NCBI GenBank assembly: GCA_964247055.1
Contig: OZ176050.1
Coordinates: 6,262,001-6,326,000 of the forward strand
DNA: 64,000 nt
Direction: 5' to 3'
From: Paragordius varius
Taxonomy: Eukaryota; Nematomorpha
A model generated the notes under the pieces. It ran no database searches and was not told the origin of the DNA. It saw only the letters and a program-made list of their open reading frames with translations. Position 1 is the stretch's first letter, and each line of letters starts with the position of its first letter. This document shows positions 37,301-51,000 of this stretch, one piece after another. The translations under genes were made by a program, and so were the position numbers.

Positions 37301-38809
37301 CAGCCTATCTGGTCTTATTATATTGAGGAAAATTATTACAGGAAAAACTAAACTGTAATTTTTTAAAAGACAACCACATTTATTCAAACATTAATTTATC
37401 CTACCTAAACTATATAAATATTATTTTAAATTATATGATAGAGTTTTTTACCAATTTACATCTCTAATCCACGTTTCGCGAAACAATGATTTCTATTTAA
37501 ATAAATCAAAATTTAAAAATTATAGTTGTCTTTTTGAAAAATTGTTTTTGTCTGTACAATTACAATATTTACTTAAATATTGTCTTAAAATCAAGCTTTC
37601 TATTCTATAATCATCGTAAATGGCAAATTAATTAAAACTTTAAAAGTTTATACAAAAATAGTCACGATTAAGACATATAAATTTTTTTCTGTATATATAG
37701 CGTTCCTTTTTTCGAAATCTTTTAATGATCGGTTTCAAGCAATGGGTCTCATGGATAGGCGGAATTACCGGAATCAAAGATACACAATGTGGCTTTAAAT
37801 TAATGAATAGATGTTGTGCTCGTCTCGTTTTCCCTAATTTACACATTGAGAGATGGTAGTTTATACTCTGCTAATTAAAAAACTTGTTGATTTTATCTAG
37901 ATTAAATTGATTAACCCTTTATCTAATAATAATGGTTGTAATAAAATATATATTTTGTTTAATTTTTTGATAATATACAATGTGCAGGGCTTTTGACGTA
38001 GAATTACTATACATTGCGGCAGCACTTGGTTCAAAAATCTATGAAACACCCGTGAATTGGCATGAAATAGCAGGTTATTTTTCTCAAAATTGTTTTAATA
38101 TTGTTGCTTAACAGTCAATTTTAATGGTGCACCTTCGTAAACTATTCAGCTTTTTATGAAATAGTTCTTTATCAATACAATATTAAATTAAATATTTATG
38201 TAGTCATTGTAATTTTATTTGAGAAATATGTAAAAAGAATGTTACCAACTTTTTTGAACAAAATTTCAAGCGCATTAAAAAATTCTGAGTGGGTCCTACC
38301 ACTTTTTATTGACACTTTTTACATAGCGCTTAAACATTTATGGCATTATCTTGTAACTTAATAGCCTGTTTTATGAAGCTATATTATATCCAAAGGTATC
38401 TTGCTGTTTTTCATTAAATATTGCCAAATAGCCTGTAAATAGTAAGGATTAATATTTTTGGCTTAATTGGTGCATAGATTTTTATATTTTCAACTTTTCC
38501 ACTTTTTAACCAAAAATCTTTCGATTATCTCTAAATGCTATCCAATATTTTATAAAAAAACTAGCGAAATATTCGTATATTGCATCACTTATAAATATAA
38601 GAATATATTTTAAACAATATTATTCTGTCGTAATAGGATCGAAGATAGTGCCAATCTTTAGTTGGTTACAAATGGCTCGAGATATTTTGCTGATACGCTT
38701 GAGGTATATGTTTGGATTTTGGAGTCTCAATCCACAACCTGCCAAAGAAAACATTGAGTTTATTACACTTTTTGAGGCACCAACTTCCAAATTCACCAAG
38801 TCACATTAA
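34315..38809 (+). CDS. ALG5: Dolichyl-phosphate beta-glucosyltransferase (ALG5), complete gene with four ultrashort introns
   Basis: ER-membrane enzyme that makes dolichyl-phosphate glucose from UDP-glucose for N-glycan assembly. Exons: 34315-34350, 34371-34539, 34562-34608, 34638-34700, 34723-34815, 35382-35597, 37701-37855, 37988-38073, 38637-38809. They total 1038 nt (345 aa; human 324). The start ATG opens a hydrophobic anchor ([12 protein letters not shown], then ILGYFY), as in the family. Then [18 protein letters not shown] (95-99), [25 protein letters not shown] (DxD at 150-152), [19 protein letters not shown] (234-242) and [15 protein letters not shown] follow the family order. Introns 1-4 are 20, 22, 29 and 22 nt; introns 5-8 are 566, 2103, 132 and 563 nt. 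Without the tiny introns the frame meets stops. Convergent with VARS, 207 bp between the two stop codons. Confidence 0.95.
35640..36450. repeat. Dispersed repeat copy in ALG5 intron 5/6 region
   Basis: Shares ordered words with 23690-24520: CCTGATGAAATATA, a GGTGCTTTTGGTTTTAA phrase, GCATACTTTT and CATCATGC. It also shares the phrase TATCTTAAAGCACC with the spacer of the palindrome at 43338-45796. No ends or coding capacity could be defined. Confidence 0.5.
36490..36760 (-). pseudogene. Possible LINE C-terminal fragment in ALG5 intron
   Basis: On the minus strand one frame reads [20 protein letters not shown], resembling the basic G-K-R-x-R-G-R block at the end of LINE ORF2 proteins. The stretch is less AT-rich than its surroundings. 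Too short for a family call. Confidence 0.35.
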
Positions 38810-38950
38810 AAACAACTATAAATACACATTGATGGGTCAAATTTTTTATATAATACTGTTTGTTTTTAATTGAAAGGGGTTATTTTAAGCATTATGAAAT
38901 TGATACTCATTGAATACATGATTTATTACCCATTATATGAACAAAATATG

Positions 38951-38974
38951 AATAAATATTAAAATTATTTTATT
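38951..38974. promoter_or_regulatory. Facing poly(A) signals of ALG5 (+) and VARS (-)
   Basis: AATAAA on the plus strand at 38951-38956 is 142 bp past the ALG5 stop. AATAAA on the minus strand (TTTATT at 38969-38974) is 43 bp past the VARS stop. If both are used, the two 3' UTRs overlap. AATAAA is common in sequence this AT-rich, so this rests on position only. Confidence 0.4.
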
Positions 38975-39016
38975 GGTTAAAGTTTTGTAAGTTATGTTTT
39001 TTGTGCCACATCAATA

Positions 39017-42000
39017 TCAAGCTTCAAATGTCGACATTAAACGCGTTAATTCTTCCATTTCATTTTGAAATTGGGTTATCTAAAAATACAATATTTAAAT
39101 ACATTAGCCAAAAAAGTATATTTTAATTTAATATTTTACCTTATCCTGATTAGTTTTCAAGACTTCAGCACTTATGTTATCGGCATTGTATGAAGGCGCT
39201 GATGTTATTGAAAGCAATGCGTTTAGCGATTCCTTCAAAGTTTCGAAACGGCCCATCATCTTATTTCGTTCTTTTTCGACATCGATTAAATCCTGCAATA
39301 ATTTTAAATAATATTGAGATTATTTAAAAAATAAAAAAACGTGCAAAATATATTATATTTCGAAATTCATAATATTAAAAATGTAAAAAAAACTCTTTTG
39401 GTGCCTAAAAATCGGAAAATAATTTTTCAGGAAAATGTTTAAATTTTTAAAAACACTAACTCGATTAGTGGGAAAATTTTTTACCTCTCTTGCATCGTTT
39501 ATAAATTAATTTATGGGAATGGTTGGTTACCTTTAAATTAACAATGGTTGATGAGGTAAATCGAGGGAAGTTAGGGATCGTAGTGGTAAAACTAGCACAA
39601 TTTTTTGCTCCATGCAGGGTATCATGATGTGGGACACCATCACACAACCTATCACTGTATCCAACCGTACCATTTATGCTGATTAGCAGAGATTTTGCAC
39701 CAACTCTATCTACCACAAAGGGTTTAAGATTAAGTACATGCTTAATAATTTTGCGTAAATGCATCGATTTTTTGATTTGAATGGCCTTTTCTTCTTCATC
39801 TATTTCAGCGGGCTGTGTTGCAATTTTGCCATTTTCCCCGTGATTGTTGTTTGGTTGACCATGGCTTATGTTCAATCCAATTTCAACTTTATGCAAAAAT
39901 ATTTTGATGTACATTTTTTTATATATGGCCACCTTATGCAAACATTACGACAATAATTTTTTGGTGAAATTTGATTTAAACGTCATCTAATTTATTAACA
40001 TAAAAAATTTAATTTTTTCTTAATATTAGATATACAATGAGCTCAATATACATACTTTTTGAGAGATATCAAAAATGGTTCACATTTTTTATTAATAATA
40101 AATAATAAACCTTCTAATTCAGTTTTTAGCAAATTATATTCTTGCCGAATGTTTCGTATCCCTTTAATAACGTTCATTACAAATGCAACGGCTTCGCTCA
40201 AATCACTCTCGGGTTGCCATATCTCAAACTAAATAGATATATGATATAAATATGTTTCAAAAAAATAAATTATTAAACAAATTAATATGTATTGATGGTA
40301 TCAAATCAGTATTGCATGAATATAATTAAATAATTATGAAAAATATACCATTATTCAAATTTACCCTAAAAATAATTATGAGTTTCCGAACTAATACAAC
40401 CCATTATTAACATAAAATATATCTTTATGGCATAGTTTATTATTTTTTCAGTATTATTTTGATTTAAAATAAAACTTTATTTTTTAAAAATAGGTAATTT
40501 TTAATCTTAAAAAATAATTTATTTGATGGTGAATTTAATTATGATAAATATATCAATTAGAACAGTGGCGTGAAACCTCTTTTGTAACCGGGTATGAATG
40601 TATCATTATAGATTCGGGCAAAAGAGAGGAGTATTGACAATCACCGTTCATTTGAGCATTTTTTTGGTTGTTGTTGTTGTTAAAAATTGGACGCATTCTT
40701 TGATACAGCTCTTCCGATATGTAAGGCATAAACGGATGAATCAAAATCAAAAAATATTTAAAACAATGCATCATAATACTGATACACAATGTTTTGTACG
40801 TTTCGGCATCTTTTGACTTATCATCACTATTTTGTAAGAAGTGAGGCTTGACATATTCCTATTTATTTATGCAAATATATAAAAATTTGAAAAATATAAA
40901 AAATATTTTCTCGCCTTATTTCTATAGATATGATTCAAATATACTGTACTCTTATATTACTATAAACCGTTTTGCAATTATATGTTTCCAACATTTAACT
41001 CTAGGATAGAAAACAATAAAATGCCCTTACAATGTATATATCACAAAATTGATAAAGCCAAAACGTATGAAGAGCTGAGGTCGCTACTGGAAATTCATAA
41101 GACACCATTGCAGCATTACATTTTTCAATACACGTGTAAAGTGATTGAAATATCCATGTATCTAATTCTTTAAACTTACAACACGGAAAGCTTTCTTCTT
41201 GAACATTGGAGTTTAAATCATGATTTCCATTTATTTCATTACTTTTGTTGGAATTTTCGGTCGTACCGTTTTGTTGTTGAACAAAAATATTTTTTAGTTC
41301 ATGCGTATGGTATATTCGCTTAGTATTTTCAGATTGATTTTGCCAACTATCAACAGCATTAAATATGAAACGGGCCGAGTTCCAAATCTTATTGCAGAAA
41401 TGGCGATAACCAACGATACGATTAACGTCAAGATTTATGTCACGCCCTAAAATATGGTAAAATTAATTTTATATATATATATATATAAAATAAGACTAGT
41501 AAAAATTTTTATTTGACAACACATTTGTAACCTTTTTCAAGAATTTAATCTATATTATTTGTTACGCAACCCAAAACGATGGGTCATATTCAAAATAATT
41601 TATTTGAAAAACAGTAGTTTTTATCTTATGTATTTAATCATTATTTTAGTTTTTGTTGTACCATACATTGTGTTTAAGGGCTATATCGTATAACGTTGAA
41701 GTTAAAAACAGAGTATAGCAGTAGATTTTCTAGTAAATAATATAATAACATAAAATTACCTTGCAAAGTATAGGCACATAGTGCAAACCGCAAAGCATCT
41801 GTACCGCACTCAGGAATACCCTGGGGAAAATCTTTTCGTTGACCAGCTTTGGCACGTTCTAATTCAGTCTCGTCCAAATTCCCTTGTAATAATTTTTCAT
41901 GTAAACTCTATTATACAAGGAACAATGTTTGTTTGTTTGTCAAACCAAAGCAGTTCATAAAATTATTTAAATAAACAAATAATTTATATTAAAAGTTTAA

Positions 42001-45000
42001 CCTCTAAACTAATCCCATTTATGACATCAATCGGATCGATAATATTTCCCAAACTTTTGCTCATTTTCCGACCATGGGCATCACGAACCATTGCATGTAA
42101 ATAAACCTTTTAAAATAAAACATATATTTTGTTTCAGATGATGAAATAAGAGAATACACGGTTTTTGTTTGATTCATTACAATTTGTAAAAAAAAAGACA
42201 AATTTAATTGTAAAAAATCCCATTTTTAAATATTTGATAAAATCATAATATTTTATTATGGTTATGGGGACATAAATGGCTCAAAATATTCCCAAACTAG
42301 CTGGTTTGTTAAAAAAATAACGCAAAGCGATAGTATTTTAAAAATAAGGCCATATATAATCTCAAAAGCAAACAAGCATAAAAAATATTTCAAAGACTAA
42401 TGTAATGGCTTTGTATCAAATAATTATTTTTAGCTGTATAATGATAGGTTACTTGCTTAAATGGTAAAGTTCCCATCAATTTTTGAGACATAAAAACCAT
42501 ACGGGCCACCCAAAAGAAAAGAATGTCATGTCCGGTTTCTAACAATGTTCCAGGAAAGTATTTTGACAAATCATGATTGTTCTAATAAAATAATATATGA
42601 ATGAAAATAAAAATATACAACAATTTTTTATAGCACGTCTTTTGTTTGCCTTTTAAGGCTTTAATTATTATATAATTTTGAAATTTTATGAAAATGAGCT
42701 TTAATCTAAATTCAAATTTTTCTAAAACTACTATGATAAAATAAATATTATTTTACCTTTTTCTAGTTTACAAAAAAATTTGGAATTGAAATCCAAAAAG
42801 CCTAATAATCGTAATTTTTATAACAAAAAAATATGGTATCCAACTCTACCTTTGCGTAAATATCATTCATTATTATATCTTAAAATTTTAAAAATACCTT
42901 AATATTGGGCCAACCTAAAGAAGCAAATGGAACGAGTGCCGAAGAAAACCATGTATCTAGGACATCCTCATCTAAATTTGAGATAAAAACATTTTAAAAT
43001 CAAAAATAATATTCTTTAATGAGTATAAGGAATATTATATTAATTTATAAAATTGATTATAAAATAGAAAAAATAAATATTAATCACACCTTGAATTAAT
43101 GATATATTTTCCGGTTTTAAGGGAATGTTTTTCTCTTTAATAAAGTTTATTGCCTTTTGTCGGGCCTCGTCCGAAGTGCGTCCAGAAAACCACAATTCAT
43201 CCTAAGTAAAAAATAACAGTTTAGGAACAAATAAATTAATTATCTAAACCAAAGGTTGGGCCGCAATTAAAATATGCGTGGACATACCTAGATAATTTAA
43301 TAAATTTTAACATAAGTATGTAAAATGCAAACACAATGACCCATGTTCGGGTAAGTATTACTTGCGTCCTTATGCTTAAATCCTTATGCTTACGTCCTTA
43401 TGCTTACATCCTTATGCTTACGTCTTTATGCTTACATTTTTGAATAAAAATAATACATTCATCATAAGTCTGCTCCTACTAGACTTATTAAAATTTCAAA
43501 GTGGCATAACTTTAAAAATATTGTGAATTTTTGAATTCTGTAAATTGGAGGAGAGAAAGTAAAGTATATTTAACAAATAATTTATAGGTTTGAATAATGT
43601 TGCTTCAATCTTTTGGCATTAAAAGGGGTTTACACAACCCCTGTTAAAAAATAGAAAATTCCTAAAACATGCATGCAAAATCAAAAGTTTTTTAGAAGAA
43701 ATAGGTATGCATTTTATCCAACTATATTTTTTAGATTTATTTGAGTCATGGAAAACTAAATATTTGCATACTTTGTGAAATATAAAATTTATCCAGTTTT
43801 TCAAATTCTTTAAATTGGAGGATAAAAATGATGTATATATAACAAATTATTTATAGGTTTTAGAAATTGAATGGTCGCATACACATCTTAGTGAACTAAG
43901 CTTCTTGAAAAAATATATCTGGAACATACATGTAAAACCCAAAGTTTTTTAGAAGGTGTGCAATTAATTTAACCATATTTTTTAGATTTAGATGTCATGG
44001 CAATCGAATTATCTGCGCACTTTTTGCATTTTGAGGATGAAGCATTGAAGAATCTACTTATTTTATTGGATTTCATAAAATTTTTACTATTTGATATATA
44101 AATATATTTATTTATTGTCAATAAATATATGATATTTGAAATTTACTTTAGTTGCAAGCGTCTAAAAATCATTTTAATCCACAGTGCACAAAATCGGAGG
44201 CTATAAAAAATATTATGATCAATCAAATATAATGCATATTAGGAGTATCACGGTGCTTGGTTTTAGGTCTAACGAATAATTTAGAGTTATATCCAGTTTT
44301 TGTTCCTTATCGAAAGGTTGCAAATTAGGCAAACTTATTTGGAGTCTCCGCTTAAAATTCTAAACTTCATTTTGGTTTTCAAATATAGTTCATAATTTAA
44401 TGATATTAAAGGATATTAAACTTTGACCAAAAAGACCCCTAAATATATCCCCAAATTTAAAGCAAAAGCTAATCAAAATTTTGAGGTGATAGAAATGTTA
44501 AACATCATGAAATTATAAAAAAAGTGTTTTTGTGATATCTTAAAGCACCATAAAATATGATTGCCAATTTTTTAGAAAAAATCTATTATATTGTCGATTT
44601 CTAATTTATATGAAAAATATTATCGCGCATTGGCGTTTTTAAAGAAACTGGCCCATTTTATAGAAGTCCAAAAAGTTGTTTAGGAGCCTACGCTTAAAAT
44701 TTTAAATTTCATTTTTGTTTTCGAATATAGTTCATATCATAATATAATGGTATTTTTAAAGGAAAGCATTTAGCTTTCACCAAAAAAATTAATAAATTTT
44801 CCTAATTTGCAACCTTTCGATAAGGAACAAAAACTGGATATAACTCTAAATTATTCGTTAGACCTAAAACAAAGCACCATGATACTCCTAATATGCATTA
44901 TATTTGATTGATCATAATATTTTTTATAGCCTCCGATTTTGTGCACTGTGGATTAAAATGATTTTTAGACGCTTGCAACTAAAGTAAATTTCAAATATCA

Positions 45001-48000
45001 TATATTTATTGACAATAAATAAATATATAGTTTTATATATCAAATAGTAAAAATTTTATGAAATCCAATAAAATAAGTAGATTCTTCAATGCTTCATCCT
45101 CAAAATGCAAAAAGTGCGCAGATAATTCGATTGCCATGACATCTAAATCTAAAAAATATGGTTAAATTAATTGCACACCTTCTAAAAAACTTTGGGTTTT
45201 ACATGTATGTTCCAGATATATTTTTTCAAGAAGCTTAGTTCACTAAGATGTGTATGCGACCATTCAATTTCTAAAACCTATAAATAATTTGTTATATATA
45301 CATCATTTTTATCCTCCAATTTAAAGAATTTGAAAAACTGGATAAATTTTATATTTCACAAAGTATGCAAATATTTAGTTTTCCATGACTCAAATAAATC
45401 TAAAAAATATAGTTGGATAAAATGCATACCTATTTCTTCTAAAAAACTTTTGATTTTGCATGCATGTTTTAGGAATTTTCTATTTTTTAACAGGGGTTGT
45501 GTAAACCCCTTTTAATGCCAAAAGATTGAAGCAACATTATTCAAACCTATAAATTATTTGTTAAATATACTTTACTTTCTCTCCTCCAATTTACAGAATT
45601 CAAAAATTCACAATATTTTTAAAGTTATGCCACTTTGAAATTTTAATAAGTCTAGTAGGAGCAGACTTATGATGAATGTATTATTTTTATTCAAAAATGT
45701 AAGCATAAAGACGTAAGTATAAGGATGTAAGCATAAGGACGTAAGCATAAGGATTTAAGCATAAGGACGCAAGTAATACTTACCCGAACATGGGTCAATG
45801 TCTCAAGATAAGTTACCAATTGGCAAGAATTAGAATAAATTGATATATTTTATAAATCAATTTTATCAAGATTTTGTGAGCATATTTTTATAATTTAGAG
45901 ATTTGCAAAATTTTCACAGGCCGCATTCTGGACATCCCTGAATATAAACTCTAAAGCTGAATGAAAATTTAGTAACAAACACTGAGCAACAGAAATTAAA
46001 TATTAAAATAATAATTAAAACAAAGTTTTTAAATTATGATAAAATGTCAATGTCCATGTTTTCTTTCTTGTTTTTTTGTGTGGATCTAAATATCTTGAAA
46101 TCATCTGTTGCTTTTAGGAACTCTTTGGTAACATTAATTTAGTACTTTTCTCTCATCCCTCCGGTTATTAAGGTTGTTACTATTTGTACGAATGAAACAA
46201 GCCTCTGAAATTGACCTGTTGAATAAGTTGTCGGCTTGTGCTATAATGGATGCTGGGGCGAAAGAGTGTCCCGTATTTTTGCATAGTTAGTAAAAGGCGT
46301 TCTGATTGTTCAACATATGCGCAGGACAATCATTATGGTACTTTAATAGTTGGTATATTCATTTTTAATTTCTCTACGTGGCTTCAACACACTTGATAAA
46401 TTATTTGGCGGTTTGTAATAAACTTGCACGACGTTTTTTGTTATAATGTTTATATTTTTTTAATGTGCTGTTAAACAACAGGTGTACACATCATACGGGC
46501 GCAATTTACATTGAGTTTAATATGCTGTTTATTGAATCGGCTCTCCAATGTTTTCTTGCTCAAGCAACATGGTTGCGATCTCTGGTGTTTAAGATGTCCG
46601 CACCTTTATGTCATTTAGTATAAGCGTTCTTTTTTAAAAACGCGTTTGTCATGGCTTTGTAAGTTTCCTATATTGGGTGGTTATATGATACAACCGAAAT
46701 TTTACTTAATAAACAGCTGACCGTTATATTAAACGAACAAAGTTTTGATAAAACATTGTTCAGGGAGTTGGTGCATGGTACCTCCGGGATCCATGGGAAA
46801 AAACGATTGGATGGATTGTTTAAAATAAATTTTATATTACATCTTTTAATAAAAAATATGTCCGGAAATTATTTTATGTAACAATATTGTGTTCAACTAC
46901 ATCAAATTAATATAAACCAAATACATAATGTTCTTTATGCCAATTGAACATGTCTTTATAATCTAATTATATGACAATTTTTTACACAACCGTAAAAATG
47001 ATATATTGATTATATACACGTTTGGTATAAATTTAAAGACCTGGTAAGTATTAATAAAGAGGCTAACACATAATTTTTAGTAAATACAATATTTTAAATC
47101 AAATATTTACCGAATAAAATTATAAAATAACTATAAACCTTATTTTCAAACCCTTGTTCTGAAAGATCATTCGAAATTAGATAGGCAGGTATTCGGTGAC
47201 CCCACCAAAGTTGTCGTGAAATACACCAATCTCTAATATATAAAAATATTATTGTCAAGCGAACCGAGTAAGACACAGTTTCAAGACTTTAAACAAAAAT
47301 GATTTAATCCTAAACATTGCTTTATCAAAATAATATTACAATTATTATTTTAAGCCTGACAAATTGCAAAACTTTGTGTTCTTCCTTGAGATCCTTATTG
47401 ATAAATTAAAAACCTTATATTGTTCATCCACTTGTACCAAGTTTTGTTATGATAATTGGGTATGAGCTCCAATCGCCCATCTTCCACCACCTAAAATATG
47501 AACAATAAAATTTTATTAAAATAAATAACAAGAGGTTATAAATATAGTAGCACAATATTATATGCAGTATATTTTTCATCCAAAAATATGGTTAAAAAAA
47601 CTGATATTAGTCAAATAATTTTATTAAATCTTAATATCATTTTTTTCTAGCGGTTATATACCGTAAAAATCGCGTCTTTCTAAGCCATCTTTACAAATTT
47701 TATCTCGTTAGACAGTATCTCTAACCACCGATTTAGAAAGCTACTTTTGTAACCCTTTCTTTCAACGTTATATCCGACTATCTTTTCATAAATAGTATTA
47801 ATCTTATCTTTCTAAGAGTTTAAAATTCCTAAAGCTATGTAACAAAATCTTTTGTGGGATCGGTTTTATGTTTGTACTTGCTGACATAGACAATTTTTAA
47901 ATTCTATCTATTATTAGTTCATCGCACATTAGTAAAACTATTTAACTTAATTATTATATCACCATATATATGCCATATATAACAATCTATTTGCTTAACA

Positions 48001-51000
48001 AATCTTTTAATCGTTCAATTAGCATCGCAATATGGCCTCACTTCTTTTCTCTCTATGAATAGACGATTAGCAAAAGACTGATTGATCCTTGATCACACTG
48101 ATTTATTCAATAGGCTCAGTCACTCTTTAGTAAGTTTTAACTTTGTTCTGGGAAGAACGGTTAATGCTTTTTAGAAATTATTTTTGTCTTAGAATATACA
48201 TATATCATCTGGTTTATTGATATGCATTAAAATACCATGCAACTCCATTTTGCTTATTATTTTCAAACTGCTTAGATTCGATGACTGGTGGATTTTCCAT
48301 GTATATATTCAAATTAATTTCCATATATACTATACATTTTTTTCTTTTTCGATTATCTCTTAAGCTTGACGAATATAAAATTTATTCCTCTATAATTTTA
48401 CAAGTCATTTATATAAGTTTATCATTAAAAATGCCCTCCCAACCGCTAGGTCACCTGTGGTAACCGTATTAATATATCCTAAATTAAATTCATTGTCTGG
48501 TACCACAATTTCGCTAATTTATTTTAAAGTAGTTTAAATTTCATGCATATTTGAGTAAAAAGATAATTTCAAATTTTTATACATTAATATGATCCCTTTA
48601 CTTAATCTTCCTCGCATTAAAATTTTTTGTTCTCCTTTTGAGTGGATGATGCTAAGGGGAAGGTCTAAAACTATTTTGATACCATTAAACTCACCATATA
48701 TAATTCATTTTTTCTAATTTAACCTATCTCTTAAGCTATTATTATTCCTTTATTTACTTGTCATCAGGCGAGTGCACATTATAAAAACTTATTTTTCCGC
48801 AATTTAAAATAAGACCAACAGCTATATTTTCCCCCTTAGTAGATATATAAGTGATACTGAAATTTTTTGCCGTCCATTGTAATAGTTGATATACTTTACA
48901 GTTCAAATTCACCCTTAAACAATTAGGATTCACCCTCAAACAATTCAATTTTACCCTTGAACAATTTAAATTGACCCTAAAAATAAATTATGTGTTTTCG
49001 AATTAATATAACTCATTATTATTATAAAATATATCTTTATGGCATAGTTCAATATTATTTTTTATTTAAAACAAAATTTTATTTTTTAAAAATATATAAA
49101 AATATAGATAATTTTTAATCTTAAAAACATATAATTGAGGGTGAATTTGAATTTTTCAAGGGTGAATTTGAATTGTTTAAGAGTGAATCGGAATTGTAAA
49201 TGGTATATATTAAAAAATGTGTTTTTTTCAAATAAATATAATTTTTACTTTAGTAGCATCCTTTGCCATTTGATCACAATTAAGAAACCATTGAGGCATT
49301 AACATGGGTTCTACCACATCTTTTGAACGGCTACATTATTGAGAAAAATATATATGTAAGTGATTTTATATTGGTAACACTCCCTAATGCAAGACGAAAA
49401 TATTAAAAATTATTATTTATTATGAGTTAAACCTCTTTTTTATACTATTTTTGAAAAGTTAACCCATATTTGCCTCTTTTACAAAAAATAAATTTTTGAT
49501 TTTTTATGCAATGCGTGCAGATCTGAAGGCTTAACCTGAAAACTAGACCTTTTGTGTCACAATGGTTAATTTTCTAATAGAATTTTCGAATTTGGCCATT
49601 TCTATATTCAAATTTTTTAGGTCCTATAAGAAAAGGATTTAGGCACAAATGCAGGTTACTATCCAAAAAATTTTGTTTTTCACAAAAACAGGTTTAAGTG
49701 TATTTTTATGATAGGTTATAATTTTACCTGCATATGGGTAAAAGCATGGTGTGGTCTTTTTTATCCTTCAACAATCCCATATTTTGTAATTGTTTCTCAA
49801 TGGTAGAACGGGCCTCAAACCTATGCAATCCCTAAATCGATATCAAAAATATATATTTTTAAACATAATAAATCGATAAAAAATTCTTTTAAATTGTGAA
49901 ATGAGTTTTTTAAAAAACATAGAAAATAAACAATATTACTTTATAAAATCATATCCAATTTACAAATTTATTACAAGTACTTGGTCGTAAACCTTATATT
50001 TAATTTTCACACAAAAAAATAAATTTCAAACTAATATACATTTTATTAGCGGTTATTATCAAAACTAAATATAATAAAATGAAATATTACAGAAAAAGCT
50101 CCACATAATTCATTTAAGCGTCCATCTTCAGTAAGAATGTTAATGAAGGGTAAAGAATGCCGCATCCCGATTTCATAGTCATCAAAATCGTGGGCTGGCG
50201 TGATTTTAACAGCGCCTAAATTTTGAGAAAAACAATAATTTTAGTTATGGAATATTTTATCTAATGCGACAATCAAATATATAATATATTTAATTTACCA
50301 GTTCCAAAAGTTATGTCAACACTTTCATCAAATATTATTGGTATTTCGCGCGAAACAAAGGGATGCACGGCTTTGTGGGTCGTGGATTTCCTAATCAAAC
50401 ATAAATAATTAAAAAAACTGATTTAATTGTGTTTAGATCTTCACATCTTACCAATTTTATAGTTGTATTGCATTAAAAACTTAAGTTAAAATACAAGCCT
50501 TTTAATCTAGGTAAGTCGATATGAGGGAGTTATGCTATAAATAATTTATGTCTTGATGTTTCACAGCATATTTTACACCCAAAATTTGTCTAATTTCACC
50601 AATTTTAAATGTCAATATATAAAATTAAATTCTTTATATATATATTTAAACGAACCATTAATTGGCAAAATAGCAGCACAGCACTATAAATAGCACACTA
50701 ATTAAAATAATGGTAATAATCATAAAACAAAAACATTAAAACCAATGATCTATAAAGACATTTAATCTTTTCCATAAAAGTATTGCTCATGAATTAAATA
50801 AATGTCATATAAATTTTTGATTAAAATTTTATTTTAGTTCATATAAAAACTAACCTGGTGCCATTCAAACCATACATTTGATAACGTGGATCAGAAGGAT
50901 TAACCGCTATACCTGTATCTCCCAACATTGTTTCCAATCTTGTCGTTGCGACAATAATTTCACCTTCTGCTTCTTTCAAAAATGTTGATTCACTTAAGTC

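Noticed and set aside
41195-41212. An 18-nt GTAAGT...TTAG segment inside VARS exon 21 that looks like another ultrashort intron.
   Set aside because: It is in frame, and keeping it preserves FKELDTW, which aligns with the conserved L-V-D-R-W-I region; removing it would delete those residues.
43619-45515. Two identical 61-codon open frames taken as a duplicated gene.
   Set aside because: They are mirror images in the arms of the palindrome, with no protein features.
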